Source of the DNA: DATKPC01 sp035524275
GTDB taxonomy: Bacteria; Pseudomonadota; Gammaproteobacteria; Burkholderiales; Burkholderiaceae_F
Assembly: GCA_035524275.1 (NCBI GenBank)
Contig: DATKPC010000023.1
Span: forward strand, 1-29,896
Direction: 5' to 3'
DNA length: 29,896 nt
The notes beneath the pieces are model-generated. The model saw only the letters and a list, made by a program, of their open reading frames with translations. It did no database searches and was not told where the DNA came from. Below, piece by piece: positions 15,701-21,769 of this stretch. Position 1 is the first letter of the stretch, and every line of letters begins with the position of its first letter. A program made the position numbers and the translations under genes.

Positions 15701-16393
15701 GAAGCCATGCCATGCCGCGCGATCCACGTCGGCGTCGCTTTCCTGCATCGTGAAGCGGCCGGCCGTATCCAGCAGGACCGCCTCGTCGGTGAACCACCAG
15801 TCGCAGTGGCGCGTGCCGCCGACGCCGTGGACGGCGGCGCGGCCGAACGTCTCGCCGAGCGGGAAGCCGAGGCCCGAATTCAACAGCGCCGTCGTCTTGC
15901 CGGCGCCCGGCGCGCCGACGATCAGGTACCACGGCATCAGATACAGGTACTGGCCGCCGAATCGGCGCGCGCCGCGCGCCGTGCGCAGCGTCGCCAGCGC
16001 CTCGCGGAAGCGGCGCGTCAGCGCGTCGACCTCCGCCGCGGCGTCCTGCGCTGCGCGTCCCGCCGCCGCATGCCGTGCGGCCTGCCCCTGGCCCTCGTCG
16101 TCGTGCTGCTGCGCCTCGCCGGGCCGCGGCGCCGCGCCGGCGCCCGGCGCTCCGATCCCGCGCGAAATCCTGAGGTCGGCGAATCGGCCGGCGATGCGGC
16201 GCCCGACCTGGTAAAGCCCCCAGGCGGCGAACAGGATGCCGACGAGCGCTCCGCGCCGATCCGGCGATTCAAGCGGCGCATGGCCGGCGAACGAGACGAG
16301 CGGCCCGTCATACCAGAGGATCAGCGCTACGGCCAGCACGCCCGCAAGCGACAGCACCCACGTCTTCTTCATCCACCCGAGGATTCTCTTCAT
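12725..16393 (-). CDS. tssM: T6SS inner-membrane core protein TssM (IcmF)
   Basis: The 1222-residue product matches the usual TssM length. It begins with two membrane helices (about 12-28 and 48-64), a low-complexity Ala/Gln linker, then a cytoplasmic NTPase domain with Walker A GAPGAGKT (160-167), the Walker B-like VLLDTAG (206-212) and TKCD (293-296). A third membrane helix (about 491-509) leads to the large periplasmic domain. TssM forms the membrane complex with TssL and TssJ, and the extreme C-terminal domain normally binds TssJ. The Walker A motif is intact, whereas some TssM proteins lack it. A second ATG at codon 8 is an alternative start. The gene lies 39 nt after tssL and 8 nt before tagF in one leftward operon. 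Confidence 0.96.
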   Translation of the reverse strand: MKRILGWMKKTWVLSLAGVLAVALILWYDGPLVSFAGHAPLESPDRRGALVGILFAAWGLYQVGRRIAGRFADLRISRGIGAPGAGAAPRPGEAQQHDDEGQGQAARHAAAGRAAQDAAAEVDALTRRFREALATLRTARGARRFGGQYLYLMPWYLIVGAPGAGKTTALLNSGLGFPLGETFGRAAVHGVGGTRHCDWWFTDEAVLLDTAGRFTMQESDADVDRAAWHGFLALLRKHRRRRPINGAIVAVSAMDLLRQTTAGARTHAAKIRARIQELHQQLGIRFPVYVLVTKCDLLAGFAEFFDDLDAEQRAQVWGATFAMPDSGGDDRSLAGFAADAGALVDRLQQRSMARLLQERDLGRRARIHGFPQQVANLTALLAPFLADAFGSSRYEERALLRGVYFTSGTQDGHPVDRVVARLAASFGIDGAAPGERDSVRPHRDVPTAAGQFAGRSYFLTRLLRDVIFRESGLAGSNLRLERHRLRIQRAAWLAAAASVASLATGLLVSYERNTAYVGEVESQAVAIEAAARHLPATSDIRDDLPLLDAARDLPGGYADRDRGVPLLSGLGLYQGDKLGSEAQRLYARVLRQALLPQLVVRLHDQLARGDANRPDALYALLRVYLMLADRSHFDADEVRAWAVAEAERVAGKDATEDQRRSLAGHVEALAQHLLQGEPVALDGDVVAAARHALARVPLSARLYATLQRRVQLARIPGFSVAAAGGRDASIVFARRSGEPLTGGIEGLYSPEGYRALLAAIDPAIAQVGRDGWVVGDADPVATPGEMESLRGEILELYFQDYIAQWDRFLADIGVVPLANLDQGARIVNLLAQPDSPLKKFLVAASKATTLPVVVATGGLADVVKGKLGDVRKRFEGAIAAADAATAAGEADAGTAPRDPVALHFDALHRLVAAGAGGAMPLDQQLASLNEAFVFLEAANSARRQGAPAPSGDALARLQRDAVGKPAPLGPLLASVADSGSALTLGSERARLDALWAANVSPFCRQAIDGRYPFVRGATQETTQDDFARVFAPGGLVDDFFQKNLMPFVDMSGARWRWRPFGNVALGIPADVLVQFQHAAAIRDAFFGDGGKSASIRFEVRPLQLDAGSTQFKLDVDGQSLSFGHEPARPVAFQWPAGRVTGQSRFEFSAGNADGRDAAGAEGPWAWFRILDKAQLEPTAQRDRFTVRFDLDGHRASVELRASSVVNPFRLDALAAFRCPAHL

Positions 16394-16432
16394 GTCGTCG
16401 GCTCGTCGAAATGCGGTGTCTGCGTGTAAGGT

Positions 16433-17788
16433 TCAGGAACCGGGCGCGGCGATGATCACCTCGACCCGGCGGTTGCGGGCGCGGTTCGTTGCGCTGTCGT
16501 TCGGCACCAGCGGCTCGGTATCGGCGCGGCCCTCGGCGACGAAGCGGTCCGGCGTTCCGGTCCGCGTCGCCAGGATCGTCATCACCGAGCGGGCGCGCGC
16601 AACCGACAGGTGCCAGTTCGACGGGAAGCGCGCCGACGCGATGCGCTGGTCATCGGTGTGGCCGACGACGGCGACGCGCCCGGGCAGGTTCTTCAGGGCC
16701 TCGGCGATGCGCTCGACGACAGGCACGGTGTCGGCAGCGACGATGTCGCTCCCGGACGCGAAGAGCCGGTCCCCGTGCAGCGTCACCGTCGAAGCGCGCG
16801 TGGTTTCCGTGACGCCGACGAGTCCGGCCGCGATCTCCCGCGCGAGGATCTGCGCCAGCCTCGGCGCGACGGCCGGCGCCGGAGGCGGCGGGGCCTCGCT
16901 GGCGAGGCTGACGCGGTGCAGTCGCGCAAAGACCGGATCCGAGGCCTCGTTCAGTCGCAGCGACAGCGCAAGGTGCAGCCCGACGAGCAACGTGCCCGCC
17001 ACCGCGGCGGCGACCCACAGCGGGACCGCGCGCAGCATGGGATTGCGTCCGTCGACGACGCCCGCCCAGCGCGGCGACAACGCGTTGTCGGCCGCGGCAC
17101 GCTCGACGCGGATCGTCGACCACAGATGCTCGCGCACGGCCGAAAGGCGATCGCGCCCGCCGTCGACGAGGCGGTACCGTCCTTCGAATCCGAGCGCCAG
17201 GCAGACGTGGAACAGTTCGAGCGCGTCGATGTTCGCGCGCGGATCGCCCTGCAGCCGATCGAGGATGGCAAAGAACTTCTCGCCGCCCGAGGCCTCGTTG
17301 TGGAATGTCACCAGCAGGCTGCGCGCCGACCAGGCCTCGTCGCCCCACGGCGTGCCCGCGATGGCCTCGTCGAGCAGCGTGCACAGCGCGTAGCGCGCGC
17401 TCGATATGGCGACGAGGTCGGCCCGGCTGGCCCGGGCTGCCGCTTCGAACTCGCGGACGCCTTGGACGAGGCGCGCACGCAGCGCGTCGATGTCGGCGAC
17501 AGCGGCCGCGGTCCGCAGCGGCACCGCGAGGTCGAGCAGCGGTTGCGCCGCGTCGAGCAGTGCGTTGCGGGCACCGGCCAGGCCGCGGCGGCCCGCCGGC
17601 GTCGCGGCGTCCGGCGGCGCCGTACCGGGCGCGGCCTGCGACGCGACGAGCGGCTCCGGGGCCGGCGGCCATTGGCTCGCGCGCACGGTCGCCGCCGCCG
17701 TGAAGCGTCGCGCGCCGGGGCGCGGGACGATCACGGTGTGGTCGGGATCCACCCGCCCGGACTCCGGGAGGCTGCCGGCAGGTTTCAT
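16433..17788 (-). CDS. tssL: T6SS TssL with DotU domain and C-terminal OmpA-like peptidoglycan-binding domain
   Basis: The 451-residue product starts at ATG 17788 with AAGGA about 10 nt upstream, inside the end of the preceding gene. Residues 70-250 are the cytoplasmic DotU domain (SSARYALCTLLDEAI, WSARSLLVTFHNEASGGEKFF, LELFHVCLALGFEGRY). One membrane helix spans about 254-277. A Pro-rich linker precedes an OmpA-like domain (330-448) with VVGHTDD, NWHLSVARA (391-399) and NRRVEV (439-444), which would anchor the complex to peptidoglycan. It is therefore an evolved TssL. The N-terminus carries HTVIVPRPGARR with Thr18. Agrobacterium TssL is phosphorylated near its N-terminus (Thr14) by PpkA and then recognised by Fha, so Thr18 is a candidate site here; that is inference. 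The gene lies 5 nt after the upstream 394-residue gene. Confidence 0.95.
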   Translation of the reverse strand: MKPAGSLPESGRVDPDHTVIVPRPGARRFTAAATVRASQWPPAPEPLVASQAAPGTAPPDAATPAGRRGLAGARNALLDAAQPLLDLAVPLRTAAAVADIDALRARLVQGVREFEAAARASRADLVAISSARYALCTLLDEAIAGTPWGDEAWSARSLLVTFHNEASGGEKFFAILDRLQGDPRANIDALELFHVCLALGFEGRYRLVDGGRDRLSAVREHLWSTIRVERAAADNALSPRWAGVVDGRNPMLRAVPLWVAAAVAGTLLVGLHLALSLRLNEASDPVFARLHRVSLASEAPPPPAPAVAPRLAQILAREIAAGLVGVTETTRASTVTLHGDRLFASGSDIVAADTVPVVERIAEALKNLPGRVAVVGHTDDQRIASARFPSNWHLSVARARSVMTILATRTGTPDRFVAEGRADTEPLVPNDSATNRARNRRVEVIIAAPGS

Positions 17789-17793
17789 CGTCG

Positions 17794-18978
17794 TCAGTCC
17801 TTCAGTTCCTTGACCGTCGAGGCGATCTCGACGCCGAGGCCGCCGACCTCCTTCAGGACGTCGTACGTGTCCTTGGCCTCCGCGATCCCATGGCCGGCCG
17901 ACGCGCCGGCCAGCGCGAGGTTCGCCGCCGCCGGTATCAGCTTGTCGAAGACGACGGCCCACTTCGGTTCGGCGGCCTTGAGGCCGGCGATGATCTCCTC
18001 GTACTTTTCCCGCAGTTCGCGGCCGCGCTCGCAGCGCGCGGACTGCGCGTGGCACGCCTCGAGGCTCTTGTCGATCAGCGTGCGCATCTTGCGCAGCTTG
18101 TCGAGGGTCTTGCCGGCATCCTTCGACTTCGAGGCCTTGAGCTGCGCCTCGAGCCTGTCGGTCGAATCCAGCAGCTCGACCGCCTTCGCCGCGGCATCGC
18201 CGGCGTTGACGTCGATGCCCTTCAGCTTGTTGCCCCACAGCTCGCAGTCCGCCGACAGCGTCTTGAGGTTCGGCGCGAGATCCAGCCCGAGAACGGTGTT
18301 GACCGCCGTCGACGCGACCGAGCCCGCGCCCAGTGCCTGCGGCCCCTTCCGGCGGTAGATCTCGTTCATCGCATCGACGCTGCGGACAAGCTTGGCCTGG
18401 ATCGCCTCCGCCTCGATCCAAAGCTTGCACAGGGTCTGCGCCAGCGAGATGCTGGAGCGGACGGTGCCGACGATGCTGAACGCGAGCGTCGCGCCGCCGG
18501 TCACGACGGCGGCGGGCATCGACGCGACGCCGGCGACGACGCCGATCGAGCCGGCAGCGACGGAGCCGGCCGACTTGATCCGGTACATCCGGTATTCCTT
18601 CTTCGTCCTGACCCACGCGTCCCAGCGCTTCTCCGGGATGCCGCCCAGGACGATGCCGAGGCCCTTCACCTCGCCGTCGAGCATCTTCTCGAAATCGGAA
18701 ACGAGCGACCGGCGCGCCGCGTCGTTCGCCGCCGCGTATTTCGAATCCAGGTTCCTGAGCCCGGATTCGACGCGGCCGACCAGCTCGCTCATCGCCTTGT
18801 TGGCGTCGTCGACCATCGCCTGCTGTTGCCGCGGCCCGTCGCGGTCGGCCTTCAGGATGTCCCCGACCTTGTCGTCGACCTGCATCGCCAGCCGGTAACC
18901 CTTCAGGTTCGGCAGCGTCTTCGACTTGTAGCTCATGCGGCGGTCGAGTTCGGCCGCCCAGATCGTCGTATTGCCCAT
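17794..18978 (-). CDS. Unrecognised helical protein with central hydrophobic hairpin, coupled to tssL
   Basis: I do not recognise this 394-residue protein. It starts at ATG 18978 behind a clear GGGAAGG site; upstream frame extension to 19170 overlaps the neighbouring gene and is not needed. It has no signal peptide. Residues about 30-105 and 240-340 are amphipathic, Lys/Asp/Glu-rich helices of coiled-coil type. Residues about 137-171 form a Gly/Ala/Val-rich hydrophobic hairpin (SAGSVAAGSIGVVAGVASMP, then VVTGGATLAFSIVGTV), and a second apolar stretch lies at about 348-362. Long helices around one hydrophobic hairpin recall alpha-helical pore-forming toxins of the YaxA/XaxA or ClyA type, but this is shape resemblance only. 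Its stop is 5 nt before tssL, so it is translated with the T6SS. It could be an effector, an effector-loading factor or an accessory membrane component. Confidence 0.8.
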   Translation of the reverse strand: MGNTTIWAAELDRRMSYKSKTLPNLKGYRLAMQVDDKVGDILKADRDGPRQQQAMVDDANKAMSELVGRVESGLRNLDSKYAAANDAARRSLVSDFEKMLDGEVKGLGIVLGGIPEKRWDAWVRTKKEYRMYRIKSAGSVAAGSIGVVAGVASMPAAVVTGGATLAFSIVGTVRSSISLAQTLCKLWIEAEAIQAKLVRSVDAMNEIYRRKGPQALGAGSVASTAVNTVLGLDLAPNLKTLSADCELWGNKLKGIDVNAGDAAAKAVELLDSTDRLEAQLKASKSKDAGKTLDKLRKMRTLIDKSLEACHAQSARCERGRELREKYEEIIAGLKAAEPKWAVVFDKLIPAAANLALAGASAGHGIAEAKDTYDVLKEVGGLGVEIASTVKELKD

Positions 18979-19013
18979 CGTCGCCTTCCCTTCGTCGTCG
19001 GTGCGGCGCCCGT

Positions 19014-19376
19014 TCAGGCCCGCATCGCCTTGATGACTTCGTCGAGCTGGCGGATCGCCGGGACGATCTTCGAGTCCGCGTCGGCCAGCGTCGTCTTGAG
19101 CTTGGCCGCGACCGGCCGCTCCGGCGACCTGTCGATGTCCTTGGACTGCTGCGCCAGCCTGGTCAGGCACTCGTTGATCCGACGGCGGTCGGTTTCGGCG
19201 GCGGCCCGCGCCTTTTCGAGGTTCGGGACCTGCGCCTTGCGCTCGTTCGCGCTGCCGCCCTTCGCCTTCTGCGCCGAGGCGAGGGTCGCGGCGCGCTCCT
19301 TCGCGTTCCGGTCCAGCGCCTGGACCGCCGAGGCGATCTGCTTCACGGTGTCTGCGGCCATGTTCATGGTGGTCAT
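19014..19376 (-). CDS. Small helical hypothetical protein of the T6SS operon
   Basis: I do not recognise this 120-residue protein. It is almost entirely predicted helix, rich in Ala, Lys, Arg and Gln, with a coiled-coil look (VKQIASAVQALDRNAKERAA; LEKARAAAETDRRRINECL) and ends IVPAIRQLDEVIKAMRA. There is no signal peptide and no membrane segment. Start ATG 19376 was taken; another in-frame ATG lies 3 codons later, and the ribosome site is weak. It is 35 nt upstream of the 394-residue gene. The C-terminal pattern (R-Q-hydrophobic-D) faintly resembles the end of the 122-residue protein encoded next to it, but I see no clear homology. It may be a chaperone or partner of the larger protein. Confidence 0.75.
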   Translation of the reverse strand: MTTMNMAADTVKQIASAVQALDRNAKERAATLASAQKAKGGSANERKAQVPNLEKARAAAETDRRRINECLTRLAQQSKDIDRSPERPVAAKLKTTLADADSKIVPAIRQLDEVIKAMRA

Positions 19377-19409
19377 GTCGTCACTCGCTTTCGATGAGGT
19401 TCAGGAGAC

Positions 19410-19428
19410 GCCGGCGTGCCGCGCCGGC
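19410..19428. other. GC-rich hairpin upstream of the 120-residue gene
   Basis: GCCGGCG-TGCCG-CGCCGGC is a 7-bp perfect stem with a 5-nt loop in the 155-nt gap between two leftward genes. It could attenuate transcription from the first gene or simply reflect base composition. No T-tract follows in the leftward direction. Confidence 0.3.
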
Positions 19429-19500
19429 ATCGGTCCCGTCGGGCATCGATCGGAACGGTCGGTGCGGACGGGACGGGAAGTTAGCGGCCGTCGGCCGCCG

Positions 19501-19519
19501 GATCAGGTGCCGAAAGTCA
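19501..19519 (+). promoter_or_regulatory. 19-bp motif, copy 1
   Basis: GATCAGGTGCCGAAAGTCA occurs here, 125 nt upstream of the 120-residue gene start and 12 nt after the 122-residue gene stop. It is identical to copy 2 at 19979-19997 in the same orientation (identity runs one base further, to T) and to the inverted copy 3 at 20020-20038. It is therefore also one of two direct repeats flanking the 122-residue gene. Confidence 0.75.
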
Positions 19520-19531
19520 TGGCGCCGCGCA

Positions 19532-19900
19532 TCAGATGAGGGGCTCCAGCTTCTTCAGCATGTCGTCGATCTGCCTGCAGCCCTTCATGCAGTCGCGGAT
19601 CGCATCGGTGTAGCCGTCCTCGATCTTCGCGTAGTCGTTCTTGTCCGCCTGCGCGACGACCAGCGCCTTGTTCTTCTTGAAATCGGAGAACGACTTGTTC
19701 AGTCCCTTGACGTTGTCCTCCAGCTGCCGGCTGATGCCGAGCATGCTGCGCACCGCGGCGCCGAGCAGTGCCTTCGCCTTGCCGTATTCACCGAGGTCCT
19801 TCGTCGCCTGGTCGATCGCGCTGTCGACGAGCTGCACGCCGTTCGTGTAGTCCTTGAGGTCCTTCCGGGCGTCCTTGAGCATGTCGTTGATGTTGGGCAT
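19532..19900 (-). CDS. Small helical hypothetical protein, first gene of leftward T6SS operon
   Basis: I do not recognise this 122-residue protein. It starts at ATG 19900 behind a strong AAGGAG 9 nt upstream; the open frame continues to 20032 but crosses the regulatory repeats. It is all-helical, Lys/Asp-rich and hydrophilic, with heptad-like patterning (MLKDARKDLKDYTNGVQLVD; GISRQLEDNVKGLNKSFSDF) and two Cys near the end (DCMKGCRQIDDMLKKL). No signal peptide or membrane segment is visible. It uses far more Lys than its Arg-rich neighbours. It is the first gene leftward from the shared T6SS promoter region, and a 20-bp direct repeat flanks it on both sides. It could be an adaptor, chaperone or one part of a multi-component effector with the 120- and 394-residue proteins. 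Confidence 0.8.
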   Translation of the reverse strand: MPNINDMLKDARKDLKDYTNGVQLVDSAIDQATKDLGEYGKAKALLGAAVRSMLGISRQLEDNVKGLNKSFSDFKKNKALVVAQADKNDYAKIEDGYTDAIRDCMKGCRQIDDMLKKLEPLI

Positions 19901-20126
19901 TCCGCGTTTCTCCTTCAGGGAATGCGGCGCGCCGATCGCGCCGCGGCCGGACGCCAAGGTAGGCGCGGCCGGGCCCGCGATCAGGTGCCGAAAGTCATCC
20001 GGGCCGACCGGATCCGACGTGACTTTCGGCACCTGATCGATCCGCGGTCCGCGACGATGATTCGCCCCGCCCGGCCACCGGCCGCGGACCGGATGACGCG
20101 TCCGGCACGATGCGGGAGCTCTGCGA
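19901..20126. promoter_or_regulatory. Divergent T6SS promoter region
   Basis: This 226-nt gap separates the leftward operon (first start 19900) from tssA (start 20127) and must hold both promoters. Its only obvious structure is the long inverted repeat at 19979-20038. I could not pick convincing sigma70 boxes, and the repeats do not fit the sigma54 GG-N10-GC spacing. Confidence 0.6.
19979..20038. repeat. Perfect 19-bp inverted repeat (motif copies 2 and 3)
   Basis: GATCAGGTGCCGAAAGTCA at 19979-19997 is followed, after a 22-nt spacer, by its exact reverse complement at 20020-20038. Centre-to-centre distance is 41 nt, close to four helical turns, so two protein dimers could bind the same face of DNA. 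The position between divergent T6SS operons suggests an operator or activator site. As single-stranded nucleic acid it could also fold into a long hairpin. Confidence 0.85.
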
Positions 20127-21155
20127 ATGCCCTACCTCGACCTCGATGACCTGCTGCGCGACAAGGCGGCCGACGCGCCGTGCGGCGACAACCTGGAGTA
20201 CGACGCGGACTACCTGGAATTCGAGAGACTCGTCCGCGGTCGCGACGAAGTGCAGATCGGCGACACGATCCTTCCGGCCGAGGCGCCGGATTGGCCGGCG
20301 GTCGCCGAGGCCGGCGCCGCGCTGCTCGCGCGCACGCTCGACCTGCGGATTGCGGTGTCGCTGGCGCGCGCGCAGCTCGAGGTCGACGGCATCGCCGGCT
20401 TCGCGACCGCGCTGGAGTTGATCGCGCGGCTCGTCGCGGAGCGCTGGGAACATGTCCATCCGTGTGCGGAACCGGACGAAGCCGGCGATCCGACGAGCCG
20501 CGTCAACTGCCTGGCCGGACTCGTGGACCGCGCGACGATGCTGCAGTCGCTGCGCAAGGCGGCGCTCGTCGACGTGCCGGCCGCGGGCCGCGTGACGCTG
20601 CGCGACCTGGATGAGGCGGCCGGCACGGCCGAGGCGGCCGACGGCGAGGACCCGGCGACGGAGGCCTTGATCGCGGCGGCGTTCCGGGCGGCCGACGTCG
20701 GCGACCTGCAGGGGACCTCCGCATCCCTGCAAACGGCGCTCCGCGCGGTCGCGGGGATCGAGGCGACGCTGACGGAGAGGGTCGGCGCCGGACAGGCGAT
20801 CGACCTGGAGCCGCTGGCCACGCAACTGCGGCAGGCCGCGGATGTCTTCGCCGAGCGGCTGGGCCAGCGCGCGGCGGACCAGGCGGCGGAGGGTGTCGCG
20901 GACGGCGCCGGCGCGGCGTCGGCGCGGCCGTGGAGCGTCGCGCCCGCCGAGGGCATCCCGGCCTGCGCAGGCCGCGCCGACGTCGAGCGCGCGATCGATT
21001 CGATCCGCGCCTATTACCTAAGTCACGAGCCTTCGAGCCCGGTCCCGCTTATTCTTTCGCGGGTCCGGCGCCTCGTCGCGATGGACTTTCTGGAACTTAT
21101 CGAGGAACTGGCGCCCGACGCGGCCGCACAGATCCGACAACTGGGTGGAATCTGA
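20127..21155 (+). CDS. tssA: T6SS TssA (ImpA family)
   Basis: The 342-residue product starts at ATG 20127 with a GGGAG site about 9 nt upstream. The ImpA N-terminal domain spans about 8-125, with the typical CGDNLEYD (19-26), DWPAVAEAGAALLARTLDLR, and ERWEHVHP. A helical middle and Ala-rich linker lead to a short C-terminal block, RADVERAIDSIRAYYLSHEP, SPVPLILSRVRRLVAMDFLEL, ending IRQLGGI, characteristic of short TssA proteins. TssA connects the baseplate to the growing sheath and coordinates Hcp tube/sheath polymerisation. It is the first gene of the rightward operon, 87 nt before tssB. Confidence 0.95.
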   Translation: MPYLDLDDLLRDKAADAPCGDNLEYDADYLEFERLVRGRDEVQIGDTILPAEAPDWPAVAEAGAALLARTLDLRIAVSLARAQLEVDGIAGFATALELIARLVAERWEHVHPCAEPDEAGDPTSRVNCLAGLVDRATMLQSLRKAALVDVPAAGRVTLRDLDEAAGTAEAADGEDPATEALIAAAFRAADVGDLQGTSASLQTALRAVAGIEATLTERVGAGQAIDLEPLATQLRQAADVFAERLGQRAADQAAEGVADGAGAASARPWSVAPAEGIPACAGRADVERAIDSIRAYYLSHEPSSPVPLILSRVRRLVAMDFLELIEELAPDAAAQIRQLGGI

Positions 21156-21242
21156 GTCGACGCCGCCGGGCGCGCGACCACGACAGGCCACGGAAGACGA
21201 ACGCGCGCTCGGAGTCGCGCACCGGGAAGACGGAGCAGCAGG

Positions 21243-21743
21243 ATGGCCACGGAAAGCAGCCAGAAGTTCATCGCGCGCAATCGCGCGCCGCGCGTGCAGA
21301 TCGAATACGACGTCGAGATCTACGGCGCGCAGAAGCGCGTCCAGATCCCGTTCGTGATGGGGGTGATGGCGGACCTGTCGGGGCAGCCGGCGGAGCCGCT
21401 CGCGCCGGTCGCCGAACGCAAGTTCATGGAGATCGACGTCGACAACTTCGACGAGCGCCTGAAGGCCACGCGGCCGCGCGTCGAGGTGCAGGTCCGCAAC
21501 ACGCTGACGGGCGAGGGGCAGCTGGGCGTCGAGATGACGTTCGAGAGCCTCGAGGACTTCGCGCCCGCCGCGATCGCGCGAAAGGTCGAGCCGCTGCGCC
21601 TCCTCCTGGAGGCGCGCAACCAGCTCAAGAACCTTCTGACCTACATGGACGGCAAGGCGGGCGCCGAGGAGCTGATCGAGCGGATGCTGCAGGACCCGGC
21701 GCTGCTGCAGGCGATGGCTGCCGCGCCGCAGCCGCAGGAATGA
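21243..21743 (+). CDS. tssB: T6SS contractile sheath small subunit TssB (VipA)
   Basis: The 166-residue product has the usual TssB length and pattern: SSQKFIARNRAPRVQIEYDV at the start, QIPFVMGVMADLSG, KFMEIDVDNFDERL, TFESLEDFAPAAI and ARNQLKNLLTYMDGK. With TssC it forms the cytoplasmic contractile sheath; its C-terminal helix region is the part that inserts into TssC and whose contracted form is disassembled by TssH. The start ATG 21243 is preceded by GGAG at about 21231. tssC follows after 26 nt. Nothing in the sequence departs from the family. Confidence 0.97.
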   Translation: MATESSQKFIARNRAPRVQIEYDVEIYGAQKRVQIPFVMGVMADLSGQPAEPLAPVAERKFMEIDVDNFDERLKATRPRVEVQVRNTLTGEGQLGVEMTFESLEDFAPAAIARKVEPLRLLLEARNQLKNLLTYMDGKAGAEELIERMLQDPALLQAMAAAPQPQE

Positions 21744-21769
21744 GTCGCGGGCCCGGACGGAGAGACGAC

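Noticed and set aside
12620..16429. A 1269-codon plus-strand frame opposite tssM
   Set aside because: It is longer than tssM but has Arg/Glu/Asp-rich shadow composition and no domain, while tssM is clear on the minus strand.
19501..20038. CRISPR array from the repeated 19-mer
   Set aside because: Only three copies, one inverted, with unequal spacing (459 and 22 nt) and a gene between two of them; no cas genes.
19979..20038. Rho-independent terminator from the long inverted repeat
   Set aside because: It lies between two divergent gene starts with no T-tract, so there is no upstream transcript to terminate; an operator role is more sensible.
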